Source: Acidobacterium sp. S8
Lineage (GTDB): Bacteria; Acidobacteriota; Terriglobia; Terriglobales; Acidobacteriaceae
DNA length: 64,000 bases
Assembly (NCBI RefSeq): GCF_009765985.1
Contig: NZ_LMUM01000021.1
Coordinates: 99,665 to 163,664 of the forward strand
Reading direction: 5' to 3'
This document shows positions 38,066-46,265 of this stretch, piece by piece. The translations under genes and the position numbers were made by a program. Below the pieces are notes generated by a model that was not told the DNA's origin, searched no databases, and was given only the letters and a program-made list of their open reading frames with translations. The stretch's first letter is position 1. Each line of letters opens with the position of its first letter.

Positions 38066-38818
38066 ATGTATCTGCGCGCGCGTCCCCGGTTACGAGATCT
38101 GCTGGAACTGATTGTTGCGTATGGATTGATTCTCTCCGTCATCTGGACGCCCATGCCCTGGCAGCGATATCTCTACTGTCTTGCCGTCCTCTGCGTCGTT
38201 GGCCTTACACTGCTGCGCTGGGAAAAACCGCGCGCACTTGGATTGGCACCAGACCAGACCCTTTATTCCTTCTGGATTGTTGCCGTCGCCATCGCGCTTG
38301 CCGCCATCGCCGTTTTCATCGGCTGGCGCATCGGCACGCTGCATCATCTTCCCGTCTTCCGTCATCTCTCGCTGAAAAACCGCGTTGGCGGCTATATTGT
38401 CTGGTCGTTCCTTCAGGAATTCGTGCTGCAGGTCTACATGCTTACGCGCATGCTGCGATTACTGCCCCGACGCTGGATGGCGATTGTCCTGGCTGCCCTG
38501 TTATTCGCTGTGGCACATCTCCCAAACCCAGTGTTAGTCGGGCTTACGCTGGTATGGGCGTTCATTGCGTGCACATGGTTTCTCCGATATCGCAACCTGT
38601 ATGCGCTGGGGCTGGCGCACGGAATTCTCGGCATCTGCGTCGCCATCACTGTACCCGATGCGCTGCATCATCACATGAGAGTCGGACTCGGCTACCTGCA
38701 TTATCATCCGCGACGCCACCTCGATCATCGCAGCAGAGCTCCCCAAATGGTGTCCACACAGGCATGCGTGATTGACGATGCTGCAATTCTTCTTTCAGAT
38801 CGCCAGGCTCGCCCGTAG
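38066..38818 (+). CDS. CPBP-family membrane protein, degenerate protease motif
   Basis: A 250-residue protein with about seven membrane helices. It shows the CPBP (CaaX protease/bacteriocin-processing) layout: motif 1 region WSFLQEFVLQVYMLTRM, motif 2 ALLFAVAHLPNPV and motif 3 LGLAHGILG. Motif 1 normally is EExxxR, but here it is QExxxQ, while both His motifs remain. It may have altered activity or use a variant site known from some subfamilies. Its last 94 bases overlap the convergent CPBP gene, so the last 30 residues (VSTQACVIDDAAILLSDRQARP) are antisense to that gene and are probably not functional. ATG at 38066 follows AAGGA. Confidence 0.72.
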   Translation: MYLRARPRLRDLLELIVAYGLILSVIWTPMPWQRYLYCLAVLCVVGLTLLRWEKPRALGLAPDQTLYSFWIVAVAIALAAIAVFIGWRIGTLHHLPVFRHLSLKNRVGGYIVWSFLQEFVLQVYMLTRMLRLLPRRWMAIVLAALLFAVAHLPNPVLVGLTLVWAFIACTWFLRYRNLYALGLAHGILGICVAITVPDALHHHMRVGLGYLHYHPRRHLDHRSRAPQMVSTQACVIDDAAILLSDRQARP

Positions 38819-39603
38819 AAAATACCTGCAATGGATGCCAGAAGCACATAGCGCCAGTTAAAGTGCACCGCTCGCTTGTTGAAGTGGGAGAGTCCGAAGA
38901 GAATTGCCGTCACCGCCAGCGCAGGAATGCGTCCAAGGCGCCTCTCCAGCAGATTCTGCATCCAGCCGCGAAAGAAGATCTCTTCAGGCAGTGCAATCAG
39001 GAAAAGGGTGAAAATCCATAAAAACGGTAGTTGCCACGGATGGCTTACGTGTCCATGCCAGTGAAGAAAACCAATCGCCAGGCCTAAGCTGATGGCAATC
39101 GGCATATAGAAAAGGAGTTCACGCAGCCCGACCTGCCAGTCAGCACGTCGCAGATGAAGGTCGAATCCCACTCCACTTAGTTGGCGCATTACGTGGAAGC
39201 CATAGATGCCGGCATTGAGCAGTATCAGCTTATTCAAAGCAACGAGCCCATGAGGCCATGCCGGCTCGAGCCACCTCAGATCGACTGCCAGACCCAGAGG
39301 AACGAGCACAAGAAAATCGAGCAGATGCCCTCGCTGCTGCGGATCGCATTTCGCCGCAAGCGCCAGTAATGCCGCGACAGCAATTGGCAAAACGACATAC
39401 ACCAAGAGCCAGCTCAGGCGAAGCTGATGAAGCGGTCCACAGACAAGCAGGTAAGGAATTGCAAAACTTGCAGGCAGCAGCAGTTGCCGGCTCACGGGCA
39501 GTGATCGCTGCATGGTGACACAGCGGTTGCCCATGAAAGCAAACAAAACCAATGGAGTCAGCGCAGTCGCCGCGGCCAGAACAATCCATATCGTAATGTG
39601 CAT
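38725..39603 (-). CDS. CPBP-family intramembrane glutamic endopeptidase
   Basis: A 292-residue protein with eight helices. The complete CPBP motifs are present: PEEIFFRGWMQNLL (EExxxR), FGLSHFN (FxxxH) and SSITHACVD (His in the last block). This group processes prenylated or peptide substrates in the membrane and has been linked to bacteriocin immunity. ATG at 39603 is preferred to the overlapping GTG at 39606. Its 3' end overlaps the convergent CPBP gene by 94 bases. Two CPBP genes facing each other suggest a local duplication or a paired function. Confidence 0.85.
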   Translation of the reverse strand: MHITIWIVLAAATALTPLVLFAFMGNRCVTMQRSLPVSRQLLLPASFAIPYLLVCGPLHQLRLSWLLVYVVLPIAVAALLALAAKCDPQQRGHLLDFLVLVPLGLAVDLRWLEPAWPHGLVALNKLILLNAGIYGFHVMRQLSGVGFDLHLRRADWQVGLRELLFYMPIAISLGLAIGFLHWHGHVSHPWQLPFLWIFTLFLIALPEEIFFRGWMQNLLERRLGRIPALAVTAILFGLSHFNKRAVHFNWRYVLLASIAGIFYGRAWRSERRIAASSITHACVDTIWGALLR

Positions 39604-39639
39604 CACGACTTATTCTGGCGCGGCGCCTGACATGCGCGT

Positions 39640-40464
39640 TTACTCCACCCCAGCCGCTATCAGCGCAGCGCTGCTGCCCTGTTTATTCGGAACTATCTTC
39701 GGCGTCAGAGACGGCGCATAGGACTTATAGACCGTGATATGAAAGCACGACTGATAGAACTCTTCCTCAACATCGATCTTTCCGGCTGTCTGTAAGGGCA
39801 GCAGGTACGCGCGCATCCAGGCAATCTCGGACATCGACAAACCTTTCTTTCCAATGTCGATGGTTGCACCGGTGAGATGCGGTGAAGCGATGTCGCCCTC
39901 AGCGGGAGCAGCATTGCCATTCACTTCTATCAGGCGTCGCTGATAGGCAACGGTGCGCACGGCAGAGTTCACCTGGATCGAACGATGAAAGCGATCGTAA
40001 TGCACCCGCGCCAGATCGCTTAGGAAACGGGCGGTCCACGGACGGCAGTACCGGCGGTTGACCGGCAATTCGGTGTTGACACGCAGTGACATACTGACCG
40101 GCACAGCCACCAGTGCCCGCTGGGTGCGAAGCTCGTTTAACTGATCGTCGTCTTCGATGCGGTCAAGCCCTTCGGCTTCGCTGCGCTGGTTCTGGCGCAC
40201 CAGAGACTCACGCGAGCCTTTGAGCGGAGGCAGCATGATCAGCTTTGCGTGTCTTAACGGCACTTCAGGAATCGTAGTTGCGGGTGACTCGTCTTTTGCT
40301 TCTAAAGCGGCGCGACGCGAGCGGGCGCGATGCCTGCAGGATGCTTTCGCATGCGTGGAGACAGGGGCGGAGACGCGATGATGCGTCTTGCGTTTGGCGG
40401 CAAAGGCAGAAGCGTCCGTGCCGGCAGCCAGCAGGACGGCAAGGAGAATGGGAAGACAGCGCAT
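39640..40464 (-). CDS. Secreted DUF5715/M15-like protein
   Basis: A 274-residue exported protein (signal peptide CLPILLAVLLAAGTDASAFA). After a basic, Arg-rich stretch, the C-terminal half matches the M15 peptidase pattern: the DD-peptidase zinc motif is seen in SPHLTGATIDIG (His196, Asp203), the region NSAVRTVAYQRRLIEVNG corresponds to the usual SgyRs block, and FHITVY gives a third ligand (His242). This suggests a D,D-carboxypeptidase-like peptidoglycan enzyme. It lies 36 bases upstream of the minus-strand CPBP gene and may share its transcript. Confidence 0.75.
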   Translation of the reverse strand: MRCLPILLAVLLAAGTDASAFAAKRKTHHRVSAPVSTHAKASCRHRARSRRAALEAKDESPATTIPEVPLRHAKLIMLPPLKGSRESLVRQNQRSEAEGLDRIEDDDQLNELRTQRALVAVPVSMSLRVNTELPVNRRYCRPWTARFLSDLARVHYDRFHRSIQVNSAVRTVAYQRRLIEVNGNAAPAEGDIASPHLTGATIDIGKKGLSMSEIAWMRAYLLPLQTAGKIDVEEEFYQSCFHITVYKSYAPSLTPKIVPNKQGSSAALIAAGVE

Positions 40465-40630
40465 GAGCAGGACCGCGGAGAGTTTCTAGAGCTTTTTCAG
40501 ACTATCGAAGGGCGGCAAGTGCGGGAAGTATTGAACTTGGTTCAAAAAGCGACGCATCGCTTTTTGATCGCAAGGATCTTTCCGGCAGGGTAAAATCGCG
40601 CCAGTTCAACAAAGCATTGAGTGAGGCCCC

Positions 40631-41377
40631 ATGACTGATGCTGTGCCGCAATCCACTGCTGTGCCCCTGAGCGAAGGGCAGCGTATCGTCGATACCTTTG
40701 TCGCTCCGTCGAAAACTTTCACCGACATTCTGAGGAAATCGTCCTGGTGGGGACCGCTGGTTATCCTCATCGTGATGGGCATTGTCTTTTCGTTTGCCGT
40801 GCAGACGAAGGTGGGATGGGTGAAGGTCTTCGAGAACAACATCCATCAGAGCCCGAAGCAGGAAGAAAAGTTTGCTCAGATGCCGCCGGATCAGCTGGCA
40901 ACCACCAAGGCAATTTCCGCCAAAGTCACAGCCGGATTTACCTACGGATACTGGGTCATTGTGCTGATTTTCACGGCCGTTTCCTCGCTGCTGGTATGGG
41001 CTACGGTGAATTTCGGCTTTGGCGGAACGGCGAAATATGGCCAGATTTATGCCGTATCCATGTATGCCAGCCTGGTGATGAACATCAAGTTCATTCTGGC
41101 TACGATTGCCCTCTTTGCCGGGCTGGCCGCCGACTCCTTTCTGATCTCGAACCCGGTGGGGACGAATATCGGCTTCTACCTGAGCAGCGATGCGCCCAAG
41201 TGGTTGATGACCTTTTGCACCCACCTCGACATTTTTGAGATATGGTCGTTGATTCTAAGCGTGATCGGCGTCGCCATTGTGGCGAAGGTGAAGCGCGGCA
41301 CCGCTGCTGTTGCGGTTATAGGGTGGTGGCTGCTGACGGTTCTGGCTCTGACAGGCGCGGCGCTTGCACAGAGTTAA
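40631..41377 (+). CDS. Yip1-family membrane protein
   Basis: A 248-residue protein with five helices. The soluble N-terminus has RIVDTFVAPSKTFTDILRKS, the typical Yip1 entry motif, followed by helices VILIVMGIVFSFAVQTKVGW, VIVLIFTAVSSLLVWATVNF, IYAVSMYASLVMNIKFILAT, WSLILSVIGVAIVAKVKRG and VAVIGWWLLTVLALTGAAL. Bacterial Yip1-domain proteins have no established function. The gene stands alone, divergent from DUF5715. Confidence 0.83.
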   Translation: MTDAVPQSTAVPLSEGQRIVDTFVAPSKTFTDILRKSSWWGPLVILIVMGIVFSFAVQTKVGWVKVFENNIHQSPKQEEKFAQMPPDQLATTKAISAKVTAGFTYGYWVIVLIFTAVSSLLVWATVNFGFGGTAKYGQIYAVSMYASLVMNIKFILATIALFAGLAADSFLISNPVGTNIGFYLSSDAPKWLMTFCTHLDIFEIWSLILSVIGVAIVAKVKRGTAAVAVIGWWLLTVLALTGAALAQS

Positions 41378-41582
41378 GGCAGGTTACCTGCTCCTTGCCG
41401 GCTTTGGTGTAGAAAGGGGCAGGTTAACCCTATCGTTCTGCAATATTTTGTCAAATCGGGGTATACTGAAGTCACGCTCGATTCCGAGTGGGTTTTTGTT
41501 ACGCACGTAATGCCCTCCAAAGCACTGCCTGCTCTACACCTTCCCGTTTTCAGCGATATCAATACCAAAGGAATACCCCAAA
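41378..41582 (+). promoter_or_regulatory. Leader of the cold-shock gene with a probable -10 box
   Basis: TATACT at 41462-41467 is a good -10 box and would give a leader of about 110 bases, a length often seen in csp genes, where the leader folds as a thermosensor. The -35 box is weak. A purine-poor run precedes the ATG. No promoter is certain. Confidence 0.4.
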
Positions 41583-41786
41583 ATGGAACAGGGTACAGTC
41601 AAGTGGTTTAACGATGCCAAGGGCTTCGGATTCATTACGCGCGAGAGCAACAACGAAGACATTTTCGTACATTTCTCCGCGATCAACGCGAACGGCTTCC
41701 GCAGCCTTCAGGAAGGTCAGCGCGTACAGTTCAACGTCGTGCGTGGCGCCAAGGGCTTCCAGGCCGAGAACGTGCAGCCTGCATAA
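41583..41786 (+). CDS. Cold-shock protein, CspA family
   Basis: A 67-residue single-stranded nucleic-acid chaperone. The RNP1 motif KGFGFI is residues 13-18, and RNP2 DIFVHF is residues 26-31. [11 protein letters not shown] and the end GFQAENVQP follow the consensus closely. It is a stand-alone gene with its own leader and a strong terminator at 41803. Confidence 0.97.
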   Translation: MEQGTVKWFNDAKGFGFITRESNNEDIFVHFSAINANGFRSLQEGQRVQFNVVRGAKGFQAENVQPA

Positions 41787-41802
41787 GTTAGGCTAAGCGA
41801 AT

Positions 41803-41836
41803 AAAAGCCCGGCTTTCGAGCCGGGCTTTTTATTTT
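41803..41836 (+). terminator. Rho-independent terminator of the cold-shock gene
   Basis: AAAAGCCCGGCT and AGCCGGGCTTTT pair perfectly over 12 bases around a TTCG loop, followed by TATTTT. Confidence 0.93.
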
Positions 41837-42300
41837 CGATGAGCTTTTCGGAACCCTTTTTCTTTATAAATTATTAGAACGGAAAGAGTTAAGATTACTA
41901 AACGAATTTATATCGCTGATCTTAAAGGACGAAGGGTTAGACTTCGCTAGATATTGACTATTCATGGTTTACGCTCACGTCGAAAAAGAATCTGAGGTTT
42001 GGCCCTTCAGCAAATATCCCGTCCCCTCATTTATCGTTGCAACAAATATTAACCTTCTTATTCCAATCTCAACTTGAAATCGAAGGCCGCACTGTAAATA
42101 TTGCTCACAGCTTGACGGAGCACCATCCGCGGCCGAATAAATTGCCTGTATGTGTTTTGTGAATTTCAGGTAATAATGGGGAGCTTTCTCGCCGAGAGCC
42201 TACGTTCACTCCCCCGGTTGACATGCCGTAGGGCGCTTCTGTTTCAGCGAACTCTCAATGGTATTCCAGGCTGTTGGGCCAGGCAGTCATCGGACCTCTC
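41837..42300. other. AT-rich intergenic region before the DyP operon
   Basis: No gene or RNA can be supported in these 464 bases. A TTGACA box at 42218 is a candidate -35 for the downstream operon, but the expected -10 (around 42241) is poor. GC content is clearly lower than in the flanking genes. Confidence 0.45.
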
Positions 42301-42897
42301 ATGAGCAATATCAACGGAAAAGTCTACGCAATGAACGCGATCACGCCCATGAAGCCATGGAAGACGTGGATATTGCGTGGATTTTTCTTCCTGCTCGGAC
42401 ATATCAAGCCGCTGCAACAGGATCTGATCAACCTTTCCTTCATCGAATTCGCGCGATGGGTCGTTCTGCCGCGCAGGCAATTCCCTTTCCTGGGAAATGG
42501 CCAGGCGGAAGAAGAGTTGCAGTACGACTATCTCCTGTTCTTCAGCAACTTTAACGGGACATGGAATCAATACATCGACGCGTTTTCAGCGGTGCTCAGC
42601 AAAGGACTGAACCTGGTGTGGCGGTGGAGTGAGAAGTTTCCGGGGTCGGTTCCGGTGACTTCGTTCAAGGAATATATAGCGCGGGTTCAGTTCGACACCG
42701 ACTACTACTACACCGCCTATCCGCATGCCGCGGCCAACGATCTGAAATCGGCCCACGTTGTGCAGGCATCGTTCGATAAGCTTGCTGCGAGCGCGCAGAA
42801 CTACACTCCAGAACAGTTTGAGGATGCGTATCTGCGCTTTGTTCTTGAAGTACAGACCCACCTCGGCGAAACCGGGGAAGCTCCGATTGTGTTTTAG
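42301..42897 (+). CDS. DyP-operon protein A (paralogue of the next gene)
   Basis: A 198-residue protein of unknown family. It is homologous to the next gene product: shared blocks are N-terminal MSNINGKVYAMNAITPM, then IEFARWVVL, YDYLLFFSNFNGTWNQYIDA, FKEYIARVQFDTDYYYTAYP and FEDAYLRFVLEVQTH. The paralogue's N-terminus (MPNKNGSVYGLTILSPI) aligns with this start, which decides ATG 42301 over the upstream TTG. A hydrophobic stretch (WILRGFFFLLGHI) near residue 25 is absent in the paralogue. It is first in an operon with the paralogue and a DyP peroxidase. A ferredoxin-like (alpha+beta) fold, like that of the peroxidase itself, is only a guess. Confidence 0.72.
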   Translation: MSNINGKVYAMNAITPMKPWKTWILRGFFFLLGHIKPLQQDLINLSFIEFARWVVLPRRQFPFLGNGQAEEELQYDYLLFFSNFNGTWNQYIDAFSAVLSKGLNLVWRWSEKFPGSVPVTSFKEYIARVQFDTDYYYTAYPHAAANDLKSAHVVQASFDKLAASAQNYTPEQFEDAYLRFVLEVQTHLGETGEAPIVF

Positions 42898-42908
42898 AGA
42901 AAGCGGCG

Positions 42909-43541
42909 ATGCCAAACAAAAACGGCAGTGTTTACGGACTCACGATTCTTTCGCCGATCATCGACGATGAGAAAGTTACGCCGTCGCACGATCTGCAGAT
43001 TCGCAAATATCTCGCCACATTGCCGACCGGGGAGCTGAGCCCTTTCGCGCTCGCACCGGCAACGCATTTGGCTCGCCTGGTCGTGATGGATGACGTGATC
43101 TATGTAGGCATGCCGGCATGTGAAGAGCACCTCAAATCGAAGTACCTGGTATTCGAATCAAACTGCGACGGCGAATTGGACGATTATCTTGCCGGACTTG
43201 CCGCCAGCGTTCCCGAGCAGCTGGATGCGATCTGGAGCCACTGTGTGGGATATCCGGGTGCGGCCAACCGGCAGGCGTTTATCGACTATATGAAGGCATG
43301 CCAGCTGGAGACGACCTTCTACTTTGCCGCGGTCAACGACAAGTCTGTACCCGAAACGCTGCGCGCACTTCAAACGCAACATGCTGTCTCCGAATTCATC
43401 GCAGATCACCAGGGCATGGAGCCCGCACGACTACAGGCAGAATTCATGCAGTTCGTAGCCGAACTGAAATTGGCACCCGTTCCCAGGCCAGGTTCGATGG
43501 GAGAACCGCGCTACATCAAGACTGGCGGCCGAAATGAGTAG
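42909..43541 (+). CDS. DyP-operon protein B (paralogue of the preceding gene)
   Basis: A 210-residue protein. It shares with protein A the pattern xxARLVVM, SKYLVFESNCDGELDDYLAG, IWSHCVGYPGA, FIDYMKACQLETTFYFAAV and FMQFVAELK. There is no signal peptide. It has two Cys (in SNCDG and SHCVGYPG) that A lacks. The gene is 11 bases after gene A, and its stop overlaps the peroxidase start (8 bases), so the three should be made together. No enzyme motif is recognised. It could be a partner or accessory subunit of the peroxidase. Confidence 0.75.
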   Translation: MPNKNGSVYGLTILSPIIDDEKVTPSHDLQIRKYLATLPTGELSPFALAPATHLARLVVMDDVIYVGMPACEEHLKSKYLVFESNCDGELDDYLAGLAASVPEQLDAIWSHCVGYPGAANRQAFIDYMKACQLETTFYFAAVNDKSVPETLRALQTQHAVSEFIADHQGMEPARLQAEFMQFVAELKLAPVPRPGSMGEPRYIKTGGRNE

Positions 43542-44919
43542 GCTGAACGAGACAGATATCCAGGGGTTTGTGCTGCGCGGCTATAACCTGCCGGTCGCGC
43601 GGTATCTTTTTCTACATTTTGAGGACGCGGAGCGCGCTCGCAGCTTGATCGGTCGGCTGCTTCATCACGTCACTACCGGCCAGCGTTGGGATGGCGGAAA
43701 GCCCCAGAGCACGGTGAACATCGCGTTCACGCAACGTGGCCTGGCCGCTTTGAATCTGCCGGACGCTACGCTGCTCAGCTTTCCAGTCGAGTTTCAACAA
43801 GGCATGAAGAAGCGAGCCGGGATACTGGGGGATTCCGGCTTGAATTCTCCGGAACGCTGGGATGAGCTTTGGCGTGGAGACCTAGTGCATGCGTGGCTTG
43901 GCATCAATGCGCAATCGGCTGCGATTCTCGATAGCCGCTACGCGGAAATGCTGGAACTCATGCGAGAGACGGGTGGTGCGACCGTGCTCGCGTCACAGGA
44001 CGCGGCAGCTGTGGTGATTGACGGCAAGTCGACGACGCGCGAGCACTTCGGTTTTACCGATGGCTTTGGAAATCCTGATTACCTGGGCGTGGACCGGAGT
44101 TCGCAACCTGGCCAGGGCAAGCGGATGCCGAATGGCAGCTGGGCTCCGCTCGCGACAGGCGAGTTGCTGCTGGGTTATGCCGATGAAGCAGGCGAGCTGC
44201 CGGTTGCACCAGTGCCCCACATACTCGCCAGCAATGGGACTTTCATGGTGTATCGCAAGCTGCACCAGAACGTCGCTACGTTCCGCTCTTATCTCGATGA
44301 GTACGCGGCACTTTACGGCGGCGGCAAGGAAAAACTGGCAGCCAAGTTTATCGGGCGCTGGAGAGACGGAACGCCGCTGGATCTTTCTCCCGACAATCCG
44401 GATTCATCGATCGCGCAAGACCCGAACCGCAGCACGAATTTCACTTATGGCGCAGATGCCGAGGGCACACGTTGTCCGGTTGGGGCGCACATACGGCGCG
44501 TGCATCCGCGGGATGCCTTTGGCTTCAGTGGCAGGCTGATCAATCGGAGGCGCATTACGCGGCGCGGTCTTCCTTATGGGCCATTTGTCGCCGAGGGCGG
44601 TCCGGCGTCGGATTCGGAGGAGCGCGGCGTGATATTCATGGCGCTCAACGCAAGCATTTCGCGCCAGTTTGAATTTGTGCAGCAGCAATGGATTGAGTAC
44701 GGAAACGATGCGCATCAGGGTAACGACAAAGATATTCTCATGGGCAATCACGGCGGCCGCGGCAAGTTCGTCGTGCAGGGAGACGCGAGCCGGGCGAACC
44801 CTCCGCTGATCTGCAGCAAACTGCCGAACTTTGTGGAGCTGCGCGGCGGAGATTACTTTTTCCTGCCAAGCATTACCGCGCTCGGCATGATTGCCATGAA
44901 CCTCGTCGATCCGCGCTAG
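43534..44919 (+). CDS. DyP-type heme peroxidase
   Basis: A 461-residue peroxidase of the dye-decolourising family, which oxidises phenols, dyes or lignin-like compounds with hydrogen peroxide. The signature GFTDGFGNP has the catalytic Asp176, GAHIRRVHPRD holds the proximal heme His319, and RRITRRGLPYG includes the distal Arg. No Tat signal is found, so it is probably cytoplasmic or needs a partner for export. It lies in an operon with two paralogous unknown proteins. The end has no encapsulin-type tail. Family-specific subtype is not certain; the length fits the larger C/D-like DyPs. Confidence 0.93.
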   Translation: MSRLNETDIQGFVLRGYNLPVARYLFLHFEDAERARSLIGRLLHHVTTGQRWDGGKPQSTVNIAFTQRGLAALNLPDATLLSFPVEFQQGMKKRAGILGDSGLNSPERWDELWRGDLVHAWLGINAQSAAILDSRYAEMLELMRETGGATVLASQDAAAVVIDGKSTTREHFGFTDGFGNPDYLGVDRSSQPGQGKRMPNGSWAPLATGELLLGYADEAGELPVAPVPHILASNGTFMVYRKLHQNVATFRSYLDEYAALYGGGKEKLAAKFIGRWRDGTPLDLSPDNPDSSIAQDPNRSTNFTYGADAEGTRCPVGAHIRRVHPRDAFGFSGRLINRRRITRRGLPYGPFVAEGGPASDSEERGVIFMALNASISRQFEFVQQQWIEYGNDAHQGNDKDILMGNHGGRGKFVVQGDASRANPPLICSKLPNFVELRGGDYFFLPSITALGMIAMNLVDPR

Positions 44920-44938
44920 AAACTGGCTCCCACAAGAA

Positions 44939-46006
44939 TCAGTGGCGGACGGCCCACGCCAAGCCATCGGGTTCGCGTCCTGCCTGAATGTGGCCGGTGA
45001 TTTCAAGCGATTCCAGATCGATGACGGCGACATAATTGTCAGGACCGCAGGCGACGAAGGCACGGCGGCCATCGGGCTGGATGAGGACGCCTCCGGAGCC
45101 GTGACCGATGTTCATCCGCTTCACCTCTTTGCGTGCGCTTGCGTCGAAGACGACGAGCTCCGGACCGCTGGAGACTAATACGCGCTTTCCATCCGGGGTG
45201 AACTTGAGACGGTTGGCGCCCTGAGCATTGGCGGCGATGGTCTGGATCACTTTTTTCTCGTGGAAATCGATAACGGAGATGGTGCCGTCCTGCGCATTGG
45301 CGACCCATATCTCATTGCCGTCGGGAGAGACATCGAAGCCCTCCGAACCATTGCCGACGCGGACGACGGTCTCATTCCAATCGGTGCGAGGCATGGAGCC
45401 GGGAGGCGGTCCCGGCGGTGGGGTTCCTCCGCCTGAAGGCGGATGCATTCCGGGTGGTGGACCGGGCATGTGGATAGGTTCCTGATCGATGATGCTGACG
45501 GTCCCGGAGCTGACGTTGGTGGTAACGATGTGTTGCAGGTCGGCGGAGACATAAATCATGTGCGTGCGATTTTGCCCGGTGCCCAGAATCCAGTCCACTT
45601 TATGCGTTACGGGATCGTAGCGGCCAATGGCTTTCGCGGCTTCGGCGGTAAACCAGATTTTGTCTCCGGCAAATGTGAGTCCGTGAGGACCGTGCAGTGG
45701 GCCGAGGTCAATCTCGGGAAGAGCTTGATGCGCGACGAGATCGACGACGGCTAGAGTGTGAAAGGCTCCGAAACCATAGTTCGATACGTATGCCGTCGTG
45801 CCGTCCGTCGATGCAATGACTTCATGAGGATCGTTGCCGACTGGAACTTTCGCGACGACCTGCAAGTTGGAAGCATCGACGATGCTCAGCGTGTGATCCT
45901 GCTTGGAGAGGACGAGAAGAGATGCCGACGGCGTGCTCTGTCCGGAGAGGATGGCGGGAAGGCAAAGACAAAGGATGAATGCAGCGCCGCGGATGAAAAT
46001 TTTCAT
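44939..46006 (-). CDS. Secreted YVTN/YncE-like beta-propeller protein
   Basis: A 355-residue exported protein (signal AAFILCLCLPAILSGQS). Blades are recognisable at LLVLSKQDHTLSIVDASNLQ, AYVSNYGFGAFHTLAVVD, HIVTTNVSSGTVSIIDQ, IWVANAQDGTISVIDFHEKK and AFVACGPDNYVAVIDLESLE. This is the cytochrome cd1/YVTN propeller group. A Pro/Gly-rich loop (PGPPPGMHPPSGGGTPPPG) of about 30 residues splits the fourth blade, an uncommon insertion. No heme site or catalytic motif is visible. It converges on the DyP operon with an 18-base gap. Confidence 0.84.
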   Translation of the reverse strand: MKIFIRGAAFILCLCLPAILSGQSTPSASLLVLSKQDHTLSIVDASNLQVVAKVPVGNDPHEVIASTDGTTAYVSNYGFGAFHTLAVVDLVAHQALPEIDLGPLHGPHGLTFAGDKIWFTAEAAKAIGRYDPVTHKVDWILGTGQNRTHMIYVSADLQHIVTTNVSSGTVSIIDQEPIHMPGPPPGMHPPSGGGTPPPGPPPGSMPRTDWNETVVRVGNGSEGFDVSPDGNEIWVANAQDGTISVIDFHEKKVIQTIAANAQGANRLKFTPDGKRVLVSSGPELVVFDASARKEVKRMNIGHGSGGVLIQPDGRRAFVACGPDNYVAVIDLESLEITGHIQAGREPDGLAWAVRH

Positions 46007-46155
46007 ACGCTGAGAGTATCTCCAAAAACTCAGCCAGCGGAAAAGAATCTTCGTGGCTCAAAAAAGCCAAACATTTCTCTTACGATGAAACCCAAGAGAG
46101 CAAGCGCCATCCTGACCTGAGGAATGAACGGGATAATCTCCGGCCAGCTTGGCTT

Positions 46156-46189
46156 GAGATTCTTCCTCCCTGCGGTCGCCAGAATGACG
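46156..46189 (-). repeat. GTCATTCTGGCGACCGCAGG-type intergenic repeat
   Basis: The minus-strand reading CGTCATTCTGGCGACC...GAAGAATCTC is a variant of the dispersed family (2238, 35307, 35408). It lies in the 259-bp gap between the propeller gene and fabF, in which no gene is seen. Confidence 0.5.
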
Positions 46190-46265
46190 ATGGTCGATCG
46201 TTCTCGGGAAAATGCTCCGGCAAGAAAGAAAGCGGTCCTAACCCGATGGCGTGTTCAGCCGCTGG

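Noticed and set aside
38029..38775. 248-codon second plus frame in the CPBP region
   Set aside because: Very rich in Arg, Ser and Pro, typical of a shifted frame; the overlapping CPBP frame has the membrane helices and motifs.
38066..39603. CPBP pair considered as part of a bacteriocin cluster
   Set aside because: No leader peptide, modification or export gene is nearby, so only the membrane-protease family is claimed.
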